A DNA stretch of 9,859 nucleotides, from contig JBOGIG010000094.1 of the NCBI GenBank assembly GCA_050742455.1, forward strand, positions 1 to 9,859, written 5' to 3'. Of the stretch, positions 1 to 6,587 are shown piece after piece. The translations under genes and the position numbers were made by a program. The DNA is from JBOGIG01 sp050742455. GTDB taxonomy: Bacteria; Actinomycetota; Acidimicrobiia; Acidimicrobiales; JBOGIG01. The notes under the pieces are model-generated. The model was not told the DNA's origin. It made no database searches and saw nothing but the letters and a program-made list of their open reading frames with translations. Every line of letters starts with the position of its first letter. Position 1 is the stretch's first letter.

Positions 1-767
1 GCCTTCTGGCACTGCGAGGGGTGACGGTGCGCTTCGGCGGAGTAGTGGCCGTGTCGGACCTGGACCTGCAAATCAATCAAGGAGAGCTTTTCTCGCTCAT
101 CGGGCCCAACGGGGCGGGCAAGACCACCGTGTTCAATCTGGTCACCGGGGTGTACCGCCCCTCGGCCGGATCCATCACCCTGGACGGCAAGAGCCTGGGA
201 AGGCGCCAACCCCATCGAATCACCCGCTTGGGGGTGGCCCGCACCTTCCAGAACCTTCGCCTGTTCTCCAACATGTCGGTGCTGGAGAACGTCATGGTCG
301 GAGCCGATGCCCGCCACCGCACCAGCGTGCCCGGGGCCGTGCTCGGGCTTCCGACCCATCGCAACGAGGAGCGGGATGGCCAGGCCAAGGCCATGGAGCT
401 CCTGGAATTGGTCGGCGTTGCCTCCATGGCCGGCGAGACGGCGTCCAATCTCTCCTACGGGGACCAGCGGCGCTTGGAGATTGCCCGGGCGCTCGCCACC
501 GAGCCCAAGCTGTTGTTGCTGGACGAACCAGCGGCCGGCATGAACCCAGCCGAGAAGGTGGGTCTGCAAACTCTGGTGCGTCTCATCGTGGCTCGAGGGG
601 TGACCGTCCTGCTGATCGAGCACGACATGAGCGTGGTCATGGGCATAAGTGACCGGGTCGCCGTCTTGGACTTCGGGCGCAAGATCGCAGAGGGACCTCC
701 CGGGGTAGTCCAGCGCGATCCGGTGGTCATCGCCGCATATCTGGGGACGCCGACCGATGTTGCTTGA
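1..767 (+). CDS. livG: HAAT-family ABC transporter ATP-binding protein, LivG type (5'-truncated by window edge)
   Basis: Cytoplasmic ATPase of a branched-chain amino acid/amide-type importer; it would pair with LivF to power LivH/LivM permeases. The reading frame is open from position 3 and begins LLALRGVTVRFGG, a normal LivG N-terminus. The GTG at 21 is therefore probably an internal valine and the true start lies just left of the window. Numbering residues from that GTG: Walker A GPNGAGKTT 28-36, Q-loop Gln77 (RTFQN), ABC signature LSYGDQ 144-149, Walker B LLLLDEP 164-170, and H-loop His201 in IEHDM. The inserted segment between Q-loop and signature and the tail ending in AAYLGTP are typical of LivG as opposed to LivF. 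The stop overlaps the following livF by 11 nt, which implies translational coupling. The transported solute cannot be told from an ATPase. Confidence 0.93.
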   Translation, partial: LLALRGVTVRFGGVVAVSDLDLQINQGELFSLIGPNGAGKTTVFNLVTGVYRPSAGSITLDGKSLGRRQPHRITRLGVARTFQNLRLFSNMSVLENVMVGADARHRTSVPGAVLGLPTHRNEERDGQAKAMELLELVGVASMAGETASNLSYGDQRRLEIARALATEPKLLLLDEPAAGMNPAEKVGLQTLVRLIVARGVTVLLIEHDMSVVMGISDRVAVLDFGRKIAEGPPGVVQRDPVVIAAYLGTPTDVA

Positions 768-1491
768 GCTGGATGACATCCATGTTCACTATGGTCAGGT
801 CGAGGCGCTCAAGGGGGTGTCCATCCAAGTCGAGCTGGGCGAGATGATCACCCTGATCGGAGCTAACGGAGCGGGCAAGACCACGACGCTGCGGACCATT
901 TCGGGATTGCGCCGGGTGTCGTCGGGTCGGATCACTTTTGATGGTGAGGACATCACCCGCGTGGCCGGGCACCGTCGGGTCGAGTTGGGTCTTTGCCAGG
1001 TTCCCGAGGGTCGGGGCATCTTTCCCGGCATGACCGTGGTGGAGAACCTCGAGATGGGCCTGTACCGGCGCAGCGGTCGCCGGGGCAGGCGAGCCAAGCC
1101 GGACTTCGGTCGGGTCTATGACCTGTTCCCCCGCCTGGCCGAGCGGTCCAAACAGACGGGGGGCACGCTGTCGGGGGGCGAGCAGCAGATGCTGGCCGTC
1201 GGCCGGGCCCTCATGGCCGAGCCGAGGTTGTTGATGCTGGACGAACCATCCATGGGCCTGGCGCCCCTGGTGGTGGCCCAGATATTCGAGGTGCTGACCG
1301 AGGTCAACAAGCAGGGCACCACCGTTTTGCTCATCGAGCAAAATGCCGTTCAGGCCCTGCAGCGGGCCGACCGAGGCTACGTATTGGAAACGGGGACGGT
1401 GGCGCAATCCGGGCGGGCGGCGGACCTGCTGGCAGACGAGTCGTTGCGAGCCGCCTACCTGGGGGTGGCCAAGCCAGACCTGCCTGGCTGA
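757..1491 (+). CDS. livF: HAAT-family ABC transporter ATP-binding protein, LivF type
   Basis: Second ATPase of the same importer, 244 residues, a normal LivF length. ATG at 757 lies inside the end of livG (11-nt overlap) and gives MLLELDDIHVHYGQVEAL, the usual LivF opening. Visible motifs: Walker A GANGAGKTT 35-43, VPEGRGIF 82-89, signature LSGGEQQ 138-144, Walker B LLMLDEP 158-164, then LLIEQN 191-196. The EQN in place of the usual H-loop histidine is a known LivF trait and not a defect. The last codons (DLPG, stop at 1489-1491) lie inside the first copy of a 22-bp tandem repeat, so repeat change could alter the C-terminus. This is the last gene of the + strand operon; a perfect hairpin follows at 1589-1623. 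The cognate permeases are not downstream, so they are either left of the window or shared with the convergent cassette. Confidence 0.95.
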   Translation: MLLELDDIHVHYGQVEALKGVSIQVELGEMITLIGANGAGKTTTLRTISGLRRVSSGRITFDGEDITRVAGHRRVELGLCQVPEGRGIFPGMTVVENLEMGLYRRSGRRGRRAKPDFGRVYDLFPRLAERSKQTGGTLSGGEQQMLAVGRALMAEPRLLMLDEPSMGLAPLVVAQIFEVLTEVNKQGTTVLLIEQNAVQALQRADRGYVLETGTVAQSGRAADLLADESLRAAYLGVAKPDLPG

Positions 1492-1535
1492 CCAGGCGGA
1501 CCTGCCTGGCTGACCAGGCGGACCGGCTAGGCGGA
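1479..1535. repeat. 22-bp tandem repeat, two identical copies plus a degenerate remnant
   Basis: Positions 1479-1500 and 1501-1522 are identical 22-mers. Positions 1523-1535 look like a third copy with an internal deletion (shared tail AGGCGGA). Each full unit contains a small hairpin, GCCTGG-CTGA-CCAGGC (1482-1497 in copy one), and a TGA in its loop. In copy one that TGA is the livF stop codon. The function is unknown; possibilities are replication slippage or transcript-end structure. Confidence 0.9.
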
Positions 1536-1537
1536 CG

Positions 1538-1582
1538 GCCAGGCGAGTGTGCCAGGCGAGTGTGCCAGGCGAGTGTGCCAGG
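1538..1582. repeat. 13-bp tandem repeat, about 3.5 copies
   Basis: The unit GCCAGGCGAGTGT occurs exactly at 1538-1550, 1551-1563 and 1564-1576, followed by a partial GCCAGG at 1577-1582. It shares the core CCAGGCG with the 22-bp repeat just upstream, so the two families may have a common origin. The units are adjacent with no spacers, so this is a microsatellite-like array and not a CRISPR. It sits between livF and the hairpin at 1589-1623. Confidence 0.92.
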
Positions 1583-1588
1583 TTGGAC

Positions 1589-1623
1589 GCGACAAGGGCG
1601 CCCCAAAGGGGCGCCCTTGTCGC
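1589..1623. terminator. Perfect 16-bp hairpin between convergent operons, probable bidirectional terminator
   Basis: The left arm GCGACAAGGGCGCCCC (1589-1604) and right arm GGGGCGCCCTTGTCGC (1608-1623) are exact reverse complements around an AAA loop. It lies 98 bp after the livF stop and 33 bp after the stop of the convergent binding-protein gene, where a terminator for both would be expected. Neither strand shows a U-tract after the stem, so it would act as a U-less terminator of the kind common in actinobacteria, or as an mRNA 3'-end stabiliser. Confidence 0.82.
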
Positions 1624-1625
1624 TT

Positions 1626-1650
1626 GATCGGTCAGTTCCTGACCCGGATC
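1626..1650 (-). terminator. Second, weaker hairpin next to the binding-protein stop
   Basis: GGTCAG (1630-1635) and CTGACC (1639-1644) pair around a 3-nt loop. GATC at 1626-1629 and 1647-1650 can extend the stem across a 2-nt bulge. It begins 6 bp past the stop codon of the - strand lipoprotein gene, so it would be the first 3' structure in that transcript, ahead of the strong hairpin at 1589-1623. There is no U-tract. A role in termination or transcript protection is inferred. Confidence 0.4.
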
Positions 1651-1655
1651 GAGCC

Positions 1656-2978
1656 TTATCCGCCCAGACTGGCGGGCACCGGGGTTATCCCACCACTGTA
1701 GGTGGAGATCGGACCGGTGTCGGCGGCCGTGTAGACGGGGCCAGACAGAACCAGGTTGCCCCCCGTGATCTTGCCCATCTGGGCTCCTATGAACCCGGCT
1801 GACGAGGTCTTGGAGTAGCGGAACGGCACAAGGCCCGGTCCGGCCAGGTTGCCCTTGCGCAGGGTATCGATTACCCCCTGGCGGGTCGGGTTGCGCCCGG
1901 CGTTCTCCATCAGCTTGACGAACGTGTAGGCCGCGCCCATCCCGTACTCGACGTTGCCGTCGAAGGGGAGGTTGGGGATGTACTGGTCGTGGATCTTCTT
2001 GAACAGTTGGATCCACGGGTTTGTCGTGTCGGTGGGAGACGGAAGGTAACCGTCGGTCACTATTCCGTTGAGGATGGAGCCGGTGGTCGCCCCCTTGGAA
2101 ATGGCCGAAAGCAGGCCGCCCACCGTGGTGGGGTCGATGCCGACGCTTGAAACCACGACCTGGGGGTGGTAGCCGATGGTGTTGGCGGCGAGGAGGGCCA
2201 GAGCGGTGAAGGCCGGCACCGTGTACATGACCACCACTTGAGCGCCGGCCGACTGCAGGGCCGACATCTGGGGTCCGACGTTGGTGTTGGTGACGTCATA
2301 GCTCTGACGGCTGACGACCTGAGAGGCCGGAATCTGCTGATCCAGTCCCTTTACTCCACCCTGGCCGAAGTCGTCGTTCTGATACAGGTAGCCGATCTTC
2401 TTGCCGGCAAAATTGTTCTTGATGTACTGGCCCTGGATCTTGCCCTCAACCTCGTAGTCGGTCTGCCATCCCGACGTCCACGGGTACTTGGCAATGTTGT
2501 CCCAGCACAGGCAGCCCGAAGCCACGAAGAGGTCGGGTACGTGCTCGGCATTGAGGAAGGGCTCCACCGCGGTGTGGGTGGGAGTGCCCAGACCGTTGAA
2601 TATGGCGAAGACATGGTCCTGTTGTACCAGCTTGCGTACCACCTTCACGGTGTTGGACGGGTTGTAGCCGTCATCCAGGTAGTTGTACTTGATCGACCGT
2701 CCGTACACGCCGCCCTTCGAGTTCACGTACTGAAAGAATGCGTTGGACGCCGGTGCTATCTCGTCATAGCCCGGAGCAGCCACGCCTGTAAGGGGCTGAT
2801 GGCTGCCGATGGTGATGGTGGTGGGGGTGATGCCCGGAGCCGAGGCGGTGTTGGTTCCGCTGGAAGTATTCGGACTGTTCGATGCCCCCGGGGAGCTGCT
2901 GCCGCAGGCGGCGGCCACCATACTCGCCACGGCCAGCAACCCCACCAGTCTTATTGCCCTGGTGTGTCTTTGATTCAT
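1656..2978 (-). CDS. livK: HAAT-family substrate-binding lipoprotein (LivK-like, periplasmic-binding-protein type 6)
   Basis: Extracytoplasmic receptor that would bind the solute and deliver it to LivH/LivM. It has 440 residues: a basic n-region (MNQRHTRAIR), a hydrophobic core (residues 11-24) and a lipoprotein cysteine at 25 in MVAAAC. A Ser/Gly/Asn-rich linker (26-47) tethers it to the membrane. The mature domain begins around TPTTITIGSHQPLTG (51-65) and continues with FFQYVNSKGGVYGR (81-94), the common opening of family 6 binding proteins. A close Cys pair (156 and 158, GCLCW) may form or share a disulfide. The ATG overlaps the livM stop as ATGA and is preceded by AGGGGG (2989-2994) with a 10-nt spacer. 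It is the last gene of a G-F-H-M-K operon. The ligand cannot be read from sequence: relatives bind branched-chain amino acids, amides, urea or aromatic and other carboxylates, so livK is a family label. Confidence 0.92.
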   Translation of the reverse strand: MNQRHTRAIRLVGLLAVASMVAAACGSSSPGASNSPNTSSGTNTASAPGITPTTITIGSHQPLTGVAAPGYDEIAPASNAFFQYVNSKGGVYGRSIKYNYLDDGYNPSNTVKVVRKLVQQDHVFAIFNGLGTPTHTAVEPFLNAEHVPDLFVASGCLCWDNIAKYPWTSGWQTDYEVEGKIQGQYIKNNFAGKKIGYLYQNDDFGQGGVKGLDQQIPASQVVSRQSYDVTNTNVGPQMSALQSAGAQVVVMYTVPAFTALALLAANTIGYHPQVVVSSVGIDPTTVGGLLSAISKGATTGSILNGIVTDGYLPSPTDTTNPWIQLFKKIHDQYIPNLPFDGNVEYGMGAAYTFVKLMENAGRNPTRQGVIDTLRKGNLAGPGLVPFRYSKTSSAGFIGAQMGKITGGNLVLSGPVYTAADTGPISTYSGGITPVPASLGG

Positions 2979-4099
2979 GGATCAATTACCCCCTGTGGTT
3001 GTTTGGATATTGATGAACGTCCGGTCAGCGCATCTAAGAGCCGAGCGGGCTTGGGCTGTTTCGCAGCTTGGGGACCATCGCCTTTGACGATGTGCCCAAG
3101 GCGACGCAGACCACCTTGGATGCCCTCGGGAAAGAGGATCATCACGAGAATCAATAGCACGCCATATGCGGCGTTGGACATGTTGGCCCCCGCCGTGGGG
3201 GAAAAGTGGAGCGACTTCGCCGCGTCGGTGACCCACTGGTTCAGGTACACGAGAATGATGGCGCCCCAGATGGCCCCGACGATGCTGCCCAAGCCTCCGA
3301 CGACCACCCCGGTCAACAGCGACAGCGACAGCAACAACGAGTAGCCCGCCGGGGACACCAGCCCATTGCCGAGGGCCAGGAGCGAACCGCCCAATCCGGC
3401 ACAGGCCGCGCTTACCACGAAGGCCAGGATCTGGGTCTTGGCCACGTGGATCCCGGCCACCGAGGCGGCGATCTCGTCGTCGCGTACCGCCCTGAAGGCC
3501 CGCCCGAACCGTCCTCTCATCAGATTGGCCACCAGTACCATGATGATGAGGGCGGCAAACAGGCTTATCCATGCCAACCAACGCTCGGGGGTAAAGGTGG
3601 GGCCGGCCCACGCAGGGGGGGCCAGGGGGTTGACGATGATCCCCTGCTCGCCCTTGAAGACGGACTCGAAGTGGACGAAGACCTCGGGCAGGGCGATGGC
3701 CAGGCTGAGGGTGATACCGGCCAGGTAAGGCCCCCGCAGCCGGGCGGCGGCGATACCGAAGATCCCGCCGACAAAAGCCGACACCCCGATGGCGATGAGA
3801 AACACCACCACCAGGGGGAATTGCTGGTGCTTGAGGACCAGGGCGGCGCTGTAGCCCCCTATGGCCATGAAGGCGCCGTGACCCAAGGAAACCTGACCAT
3901 TCAGCCCGATGAGCACGGTGAGGCCGACCAGGACTATGGCGTAGGCGCCGATCTCGGCCAGCTGGAAGTCGGAGAACTGACCGACAGAGGAGCTGTAGAA
4001 GTAGAGCACGATCCCGCCAAGGAGGGCCACCAGGAGATGGCGAAGCAGCGGTTGGCGGGGCAACCGGGCGAAACCGGGAAACTTCCGGCCGAGAGCCAT
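2975..4099 (-). CDS. livM: HAAT-family ABC transporter permease, LivM type
   Basis: One of the two inner-membrane channel subunits, 374 residues. The frame is open further upstream, but the ATG at 4099 overlaps the livH stop as TGATG and gives MALGRKFPGF followed by the first membrane segment (about 21-36), so I place the start there. Diagnostic motifs are GLNGQVSLGHGAFMAIGGYSA (65-85) and the cytoplasmic ATPase-contact loop GRFGRAFRAVRDDEIAAS (196-213). Late parts include VVGGLGSIVGAIWGA (266-280) and FPEGIQGG (323-330). About eight to ten hydrophobic segments are visible. The C-terminus carries a polar tail of about 45 residues beyond FPEGIQGG (KGDGPQAAKQPKP and on), somewhat long for the family. 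Its TGA overlaps the start of the binding-protein gene. It should pair with LivH and with the LivG/LivF dimer encoded upstream in the same operon. Confidence 0.94.
   Translation of the reverse strand: MALGRKFPGFARLPRQPLLRHLLVALLGGIVLYFYSSSVGQFSDFQLAEIGAYAIVLVGLTVLIGLNGQVSLGHGAFMAIGGYSAALVLKHQQFPLVVVFLIAIGVSAFVGGIFGIAAARLRGPYLAGITLSLAIALPEVFVHFESVFKGEQGIIVNPLAPPAWAGPTFTPERWLAWISLFAALIIMVLVANLMRGRFGRAFRAVRDDEIAASVAGIHVAKTQILAFVVSAACAGLGGSLLALGNGLVSPAGYSLLLSLSLLTGVVVGGLGSIVGAIWGAIILVYLNQWVTDAAKSLHFSPTAGANMSNAAYGVLLILVMILFPEGIQGGLRRLGHIVKGDGPQAAKQPKPARLLDALTGRSSISKQPQGVIDP
2989..2994 (-). promoter_or_regulatory. Ribosome binding site for the binding lipoprotein
   Basis: On the - strand AGGGGG precedes the ATG at 2978 with a 10-nt spacer. 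It lies within the last codons of livM, so this highly expressed receptor has its own strong initiation site as well as the ATGA overlap. The stretch GGGGGTAATTGATCCATG closely resembles the leader of livH at 4981-4998. Confidence 0.75.
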
Positions 4100-4983
4100 C
4101 AGACCCTCCTCGGGGTGCTCGAGGTGAAGATGCCTTCCGGCCTGATCATGAGGACCACGATCAAGATGACCAGGGCCGCCAGCGTCTCCAGGTCGGCCTT
4201 CATGTAGCCCCCTACGTAGGTCACCGCCAAGCCGATGGCCAGGCCGCCCACGATGGCACCCACCGGACTGTCCAGACCACCGAGGATGGCGGCGGTGAAG
4301 GCATAGATCAACACGGTGTCCAAGCTGTTGGGGTACAAGAAGATGCTGGGCGACACCAGCAACCCGGCCACTGACCCGGCCACGGCGGCCAGGGCCCAGC
4401 CGAGGGTCAGGATTCGTCCGACTCGGACACCGAGCAGCCGAGCCACCTCGGGTCCGAAGGCCGAGGCCCGCATCTTGAGTCCGATCGAGGTGTAGCGGAA
4501 CAACACGACCAGCACGACGGCGATGGCCACCACCGCCCCGATGGTGAACAGGGAGAAGGGCGAGAAGGCGATGCGGGACGATCCGTGGCCCAGCTTGAAA
4601 CCGGTGAGGGAGAAGGGGGCCGGGAAGGAGCGATAGCGACCGCCCCAGATGAGCCCGGCAATGGCCTCCAGGACGATCAGGAATCCCAGGGTGACTATCA
4701 CGGCGTTGATCTGGGGCTTGTTGGCCAGAGGGCGGATGAGGACAGCTTCGGTCACGGCCCCGATGACCAACCCGGCGGCCAATGCGATGACGAAGGCCAG
4801 CCAGTAGGAGATGTGGCTGTCGATCAGGGTGACGGCGATGAACGTGGTGATCATGGCCATGCCCCCCTGGGCAAAGTTCACGATCCGGGTGGCCCGCCAG
4901 ATGAGGACCAGGCTGAGGGCCAGGGCGGCATAGATCAGGCCAGAAGTTATTCCCTCCAACGTGAACGAAATGAAATCGTGCAT
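4099..4983 (-). CDS. livH: HAAT-family ABC transporter permease, LivH type
   Basis: Membrane channel subunit partnering LivM, 294 residues, normal for LivH. It opens MHDFISFTLEGITSGLIYAALALSLVLIW, followed by the family hallmark NFAQG at 36-40. The cytoplasmic EAA-like loop that contacts the ATPase is GLKMRASAFGPEVARLLGV (168-186). The conserved AAILGGLDSPVGAIVGG (231-247) and the ending RPEGIF (281-286) also match the family. About eight hydrophobic segments can be seen. The ATG at 4983 has a strong Shine-Dalgarno AAGGGGG (4994-5000) with a 10-nt spacer. Its stop overlaps the livM start as TGATG. A 74-nt gap separates it from the upstream livF, the only sizeable gap in this operon. Confidence 0.95.
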   Translation of the reverse strand: MHDFISFTLEGITSGLIYAALALSLVLIWRATRIVNFAQGGMAMITTFIAVTLIDSHISYWLAFVIALAAGLVIGAVTEAVLIRPLANKPQINAVIVTLGFLIVLEAIAGLIWGGRYRSFPAPFSLTGFKLGHGSSRIAFSPFSLFTIGAVVAIAVVLVVLFRYTSIGLKMRASAFGPEVARLLGVRVGRILTLGWALAAVAGSVAGLLVSPSIFLYPNSLDTVLIYAFTAAILGGLDSPVGAIVGGLAIGLAVTYVGGYMKADLETLAALVILIVVLMIRPEGIFTSSTPRRV

Positions 4984-5057
4984 CTAGCAATCACCCCCTT
5001 GTGTCGCTTCGGTGACAGCGGAGCCGGTGGAGCTGGTGGCCGGGCCTGGGACGTCCA
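4984..5057 (-). promoter_or_regulatory. livF-livH intergenic leader with strong RBS
   Basis: This 74-nt spacer holds the livH Shine-Dalgarno AAGGGGG at 4994-5000. A short imperfect inverted repeat (TGTCGC/GTGACA, about 5001-5017) lies beside it, but on the transcribed strand it contains an A-C mismatch, so a terminator is unlikely. I see no convincing promoter; readthrough from livF is expected. Confidence 0.5.
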
Positions 5058-5765
5058 TCAAAATCCCAGGTAGTGATGGCGCAGGTCCTCGTCGGCGGCG
5101 ACCACCGAGGCTGCTTCGGATATGACCACCTTTCCGAGAGACAGAACGATGGCCTGCTCGGCGATGCTCAAGGCGCTGCGGGCGTTCTGCTCCACCAGCA
5201 GCACGGTAAGGCCCTGGTCCCGGCTCAATTGGCCCAACAGGCTCATTATCCGGGCGGTGATCATGGGGGCCAGTCCGAGCGAGGGCTCATCGAGGAGGAG
5301 GACCTTGGGACGGGCCATGAGGGCCCGGCCGATGGCCAGCATCTGGCGTTCACCACCCGAGAGGGTAAATGCCGACCGTTTCCGACGCTGCTCCAAGGCG
5401 GGGAAGAAGCGGTACATCTCCCCCAGGGCATCGCTGCGGTCCTGGCGATCGGATCGCCACAAGGCGCCCAGGCGCAGGTTTTCCTCCACCGTGAGCTCTT
5501 GGATGACGCCCCGTCCTTCGGGAACGTGGGCCACCCCGCTGCGCACTACCTCTTCGACCGGCATGCGGGTGAGGACTCGGCCGTCGTAGGAGACCGATCC
5601 GGCCCAGGGCCGGACCAGTCCCGTCATGGTCCGCAAGAGGGTGGTCTTACCCGCGCCGTTGGCTCCGAGCACGGCGGTGATGGTCCCGTCGTTTAGGTGG
5701 AACGAGACGTCATCGAGGGCCGTTACCGCGCCGTATCCGGCTTTGAGGCCGGTTATCTCCAGCAC
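5058..5765 (-). CDS. livF: HAAT-family ABC transporter ATP-binding protein, LivF type (second copy)
   Basis: ATPase of the - strand transporter, 235 residues. The start is a GTG at 5765: the same frame has a stop 12 nt further upstream, and the product then begins MLEITGLKAGYGAVTALDDV, an ordinary LivF N-terminus. Motifs: Walker A GANGAGKTT 34-42, VPEGRGV 81-87, signature LSGGERQ 135-141, Walker B VLLLDEP 155-161, and LLVEQN 189-194 in place of an H-loop histidine, as usual in LivF. It follows livG after a single nucleotide (5766), so translation is almost certainly coupled; there is no strong Shine-Dalgarno. It clearly differs in sequence from the LivF at 757-1491 (different linker and C-terminus), so the two are paralogues and not a recent duplication. 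Confidence 0.95.
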   Translation of the reverse strand: MLEITGLKAGYGAVTALDDVSFHLNDGTITAVLGANGAGKTTLLRTMTGLVRPWAGSVSYDGRVLTRMPVEEVVRSGVAHVPEGRGVIQELTVEENLRLGALWRSDRQDRSDALGEMYRFFPALEQRRKRSAFTLSGGERQMLAIGRALMARPKVLLLDEPSLGLAPMITARIMSLLGQLSRDQGLTVLLVEQNARSALSIAEQAIVLSLGKVVISEAASVVAADEDLRHHYLGF

Positions 5766-5766
5766 T

Positions 5767-6576
5767 TCAGGCGTCGCTCATTCCGAGTCGGCCCGAGGCT
5801 TCGAGGGCCGCTACGTCCTCGCCCAGGTAGGCCTTGGTCACCACCGGGTCGGCTTGCACCGACTCGGGATCCCCGGTTGCGATGACCCGGCCGAAGTCCA
5901 AGACAACCAGCCGCTGGCAGACTGACATGACCAAATCCATGTGGTGTTCGACCAACAAGATGCCCATCCGGCCCCGCCACACCTCCAGCAGCTGAGCAAG
6001 CTCGTCCATCTCGGCACCGGACAGGCCGCTGGCCGGTTCGTCAAGGAGCAGGAGCCGGGGTTCGGATATCAAAGCTCTGGCGATCGATGTCCGCTTTTGC
6101 AGGGCGTAGGGCAGGGAACCCGGGGCTTGGTCGGCCACATCGGCCATCCGGAGTTCACCCAGTAGGTCGATGGCTCTCTGCCTCAGGCGCATCTCCGACC
6201 GGCTCGCCCAGCCCAGGCCCAGGAGGGAGGTAACCAGGTTGTTTCCCCGTGAAGCCCTGGCCCCCTGCATTACGTTTTCCAGGACGCTCATTCCCGGCCA
6301 CAGGCCGACGCCTTGGAGGGTGCGGGAAATGCCGAGCGATACCAGGCGGTTGGGCCGCAGGCGTCTAACGGCACGCTCACCGATCTCGAGGTGGCCCGAG
6401 GTTGGGGCCACGAATCCACACGCCACGTTGAACAGCGTGGTCTTTCCCGCCCCATTCGGTCCGATCACCCCGACGATCTCCTCCGACTCGACCGACAGGG
6501 AAACCGAGTCAAGGGCCAGGAGGCCCCCGAAGCGGACACTCACGTCGACGATCGACAGTAGAGATGGACCTGACAT
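5767..6576 (-). CDS. livG: HAAT-family ABC transporter ATP-binding protein, LivG type, with altered ABC signature
   Basis: First gene of the - strand transporter operon. I place the start at ATG 6576 (269 residues, MSGPSLLSIVDVSVRFGG). The frame stays open to 6747, but that would run into the divergent acyl-CoA dehydrogenase gene and adds non-family sequence. A GTG at 6594 is an alternative. No good Shine-Dalgarno is visible, so a leaderless mRNA is possible. Motifs: Walker A GPNGAGKTT 39-47, Q-loop Gln88 (RTLQG), Walker B LLLLDEP 175-181, and H-loop His211 (VEHHMD). The ABC signature reads LPYALQKR (155-162): Ala158 stands where LivG proteins and the LSGGQ consensus have glycine, whereas the paralogue at 1-767 keeps it (LSYGDQ). 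All other catalytic residues are intact, so the protein may still be active. Its C-terminus ends one base before livF. Confidence 0.92.
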   Translation of the reverse strand: MSGPSLLSIVDVSVRFGGLLALDSVSLSVESEEIVGVIGPNGAGKTTLFNVACGFVAPTSGHLEIGERAVRRLRPNRLVSLGISRTLQGVGLWPGMSVLENVMQGARASRGNNLVTSLLGLGWASRSEMRLRQRAIDLLGELRMADVADQAPGSLPYALQKRTSIARALISEPRLLLLDEPASGLSGAEMDELAQLLEVWRGRMGILLVEHHMDLVMSVCQRLVVLDFGRVIATGDPESVQADPVVTKAYLGEDVAALEASGRLGMSDA

Positions 6577-6587
6577 TGGCGTGCAGT

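Noticed and set aside
1479..1582. CRISPR array
   Set aside because: The units are 22 bp and 13 bp, adjacent without spacers, and there are no cas genes. These are simple tandem repeats.
1479..1655. Insertion-sequence remnant or attachment site between the convergent operons
   Set aside because: No transposase fragment, no terminal inverted repeats and no target-site duplication could be found. Tandem repeats and hairpins explain the structure seen.
727..2016. Long open frame on the - strand opposite livF and the end of the binding-protein gene
   Set aside because: It is antisense to livF, and its translation is Pro/Arg/His/Gln-rich low-complexity sequence without family features. It also runs through the tandem repeats and the hairpin. 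It is a GC-rich shadow frame.
2166..3344. 392-codon open frame on the + strand across the binding-protein gene and livM
   Set aside because: It lies opposite two clearly recognisable genes, and its translation has no motif. Long antisense frames are expected in GC-rich DNA.
4100..4990. N-terminal extension of livM that would give a 671-residue protein
   Set aside because: The extra 297 codons are an out-of-frame reading of livH, His/Arg/Gly-rich with no membrane pattern. The TGATG overlap gives the natural livM start at 4099.
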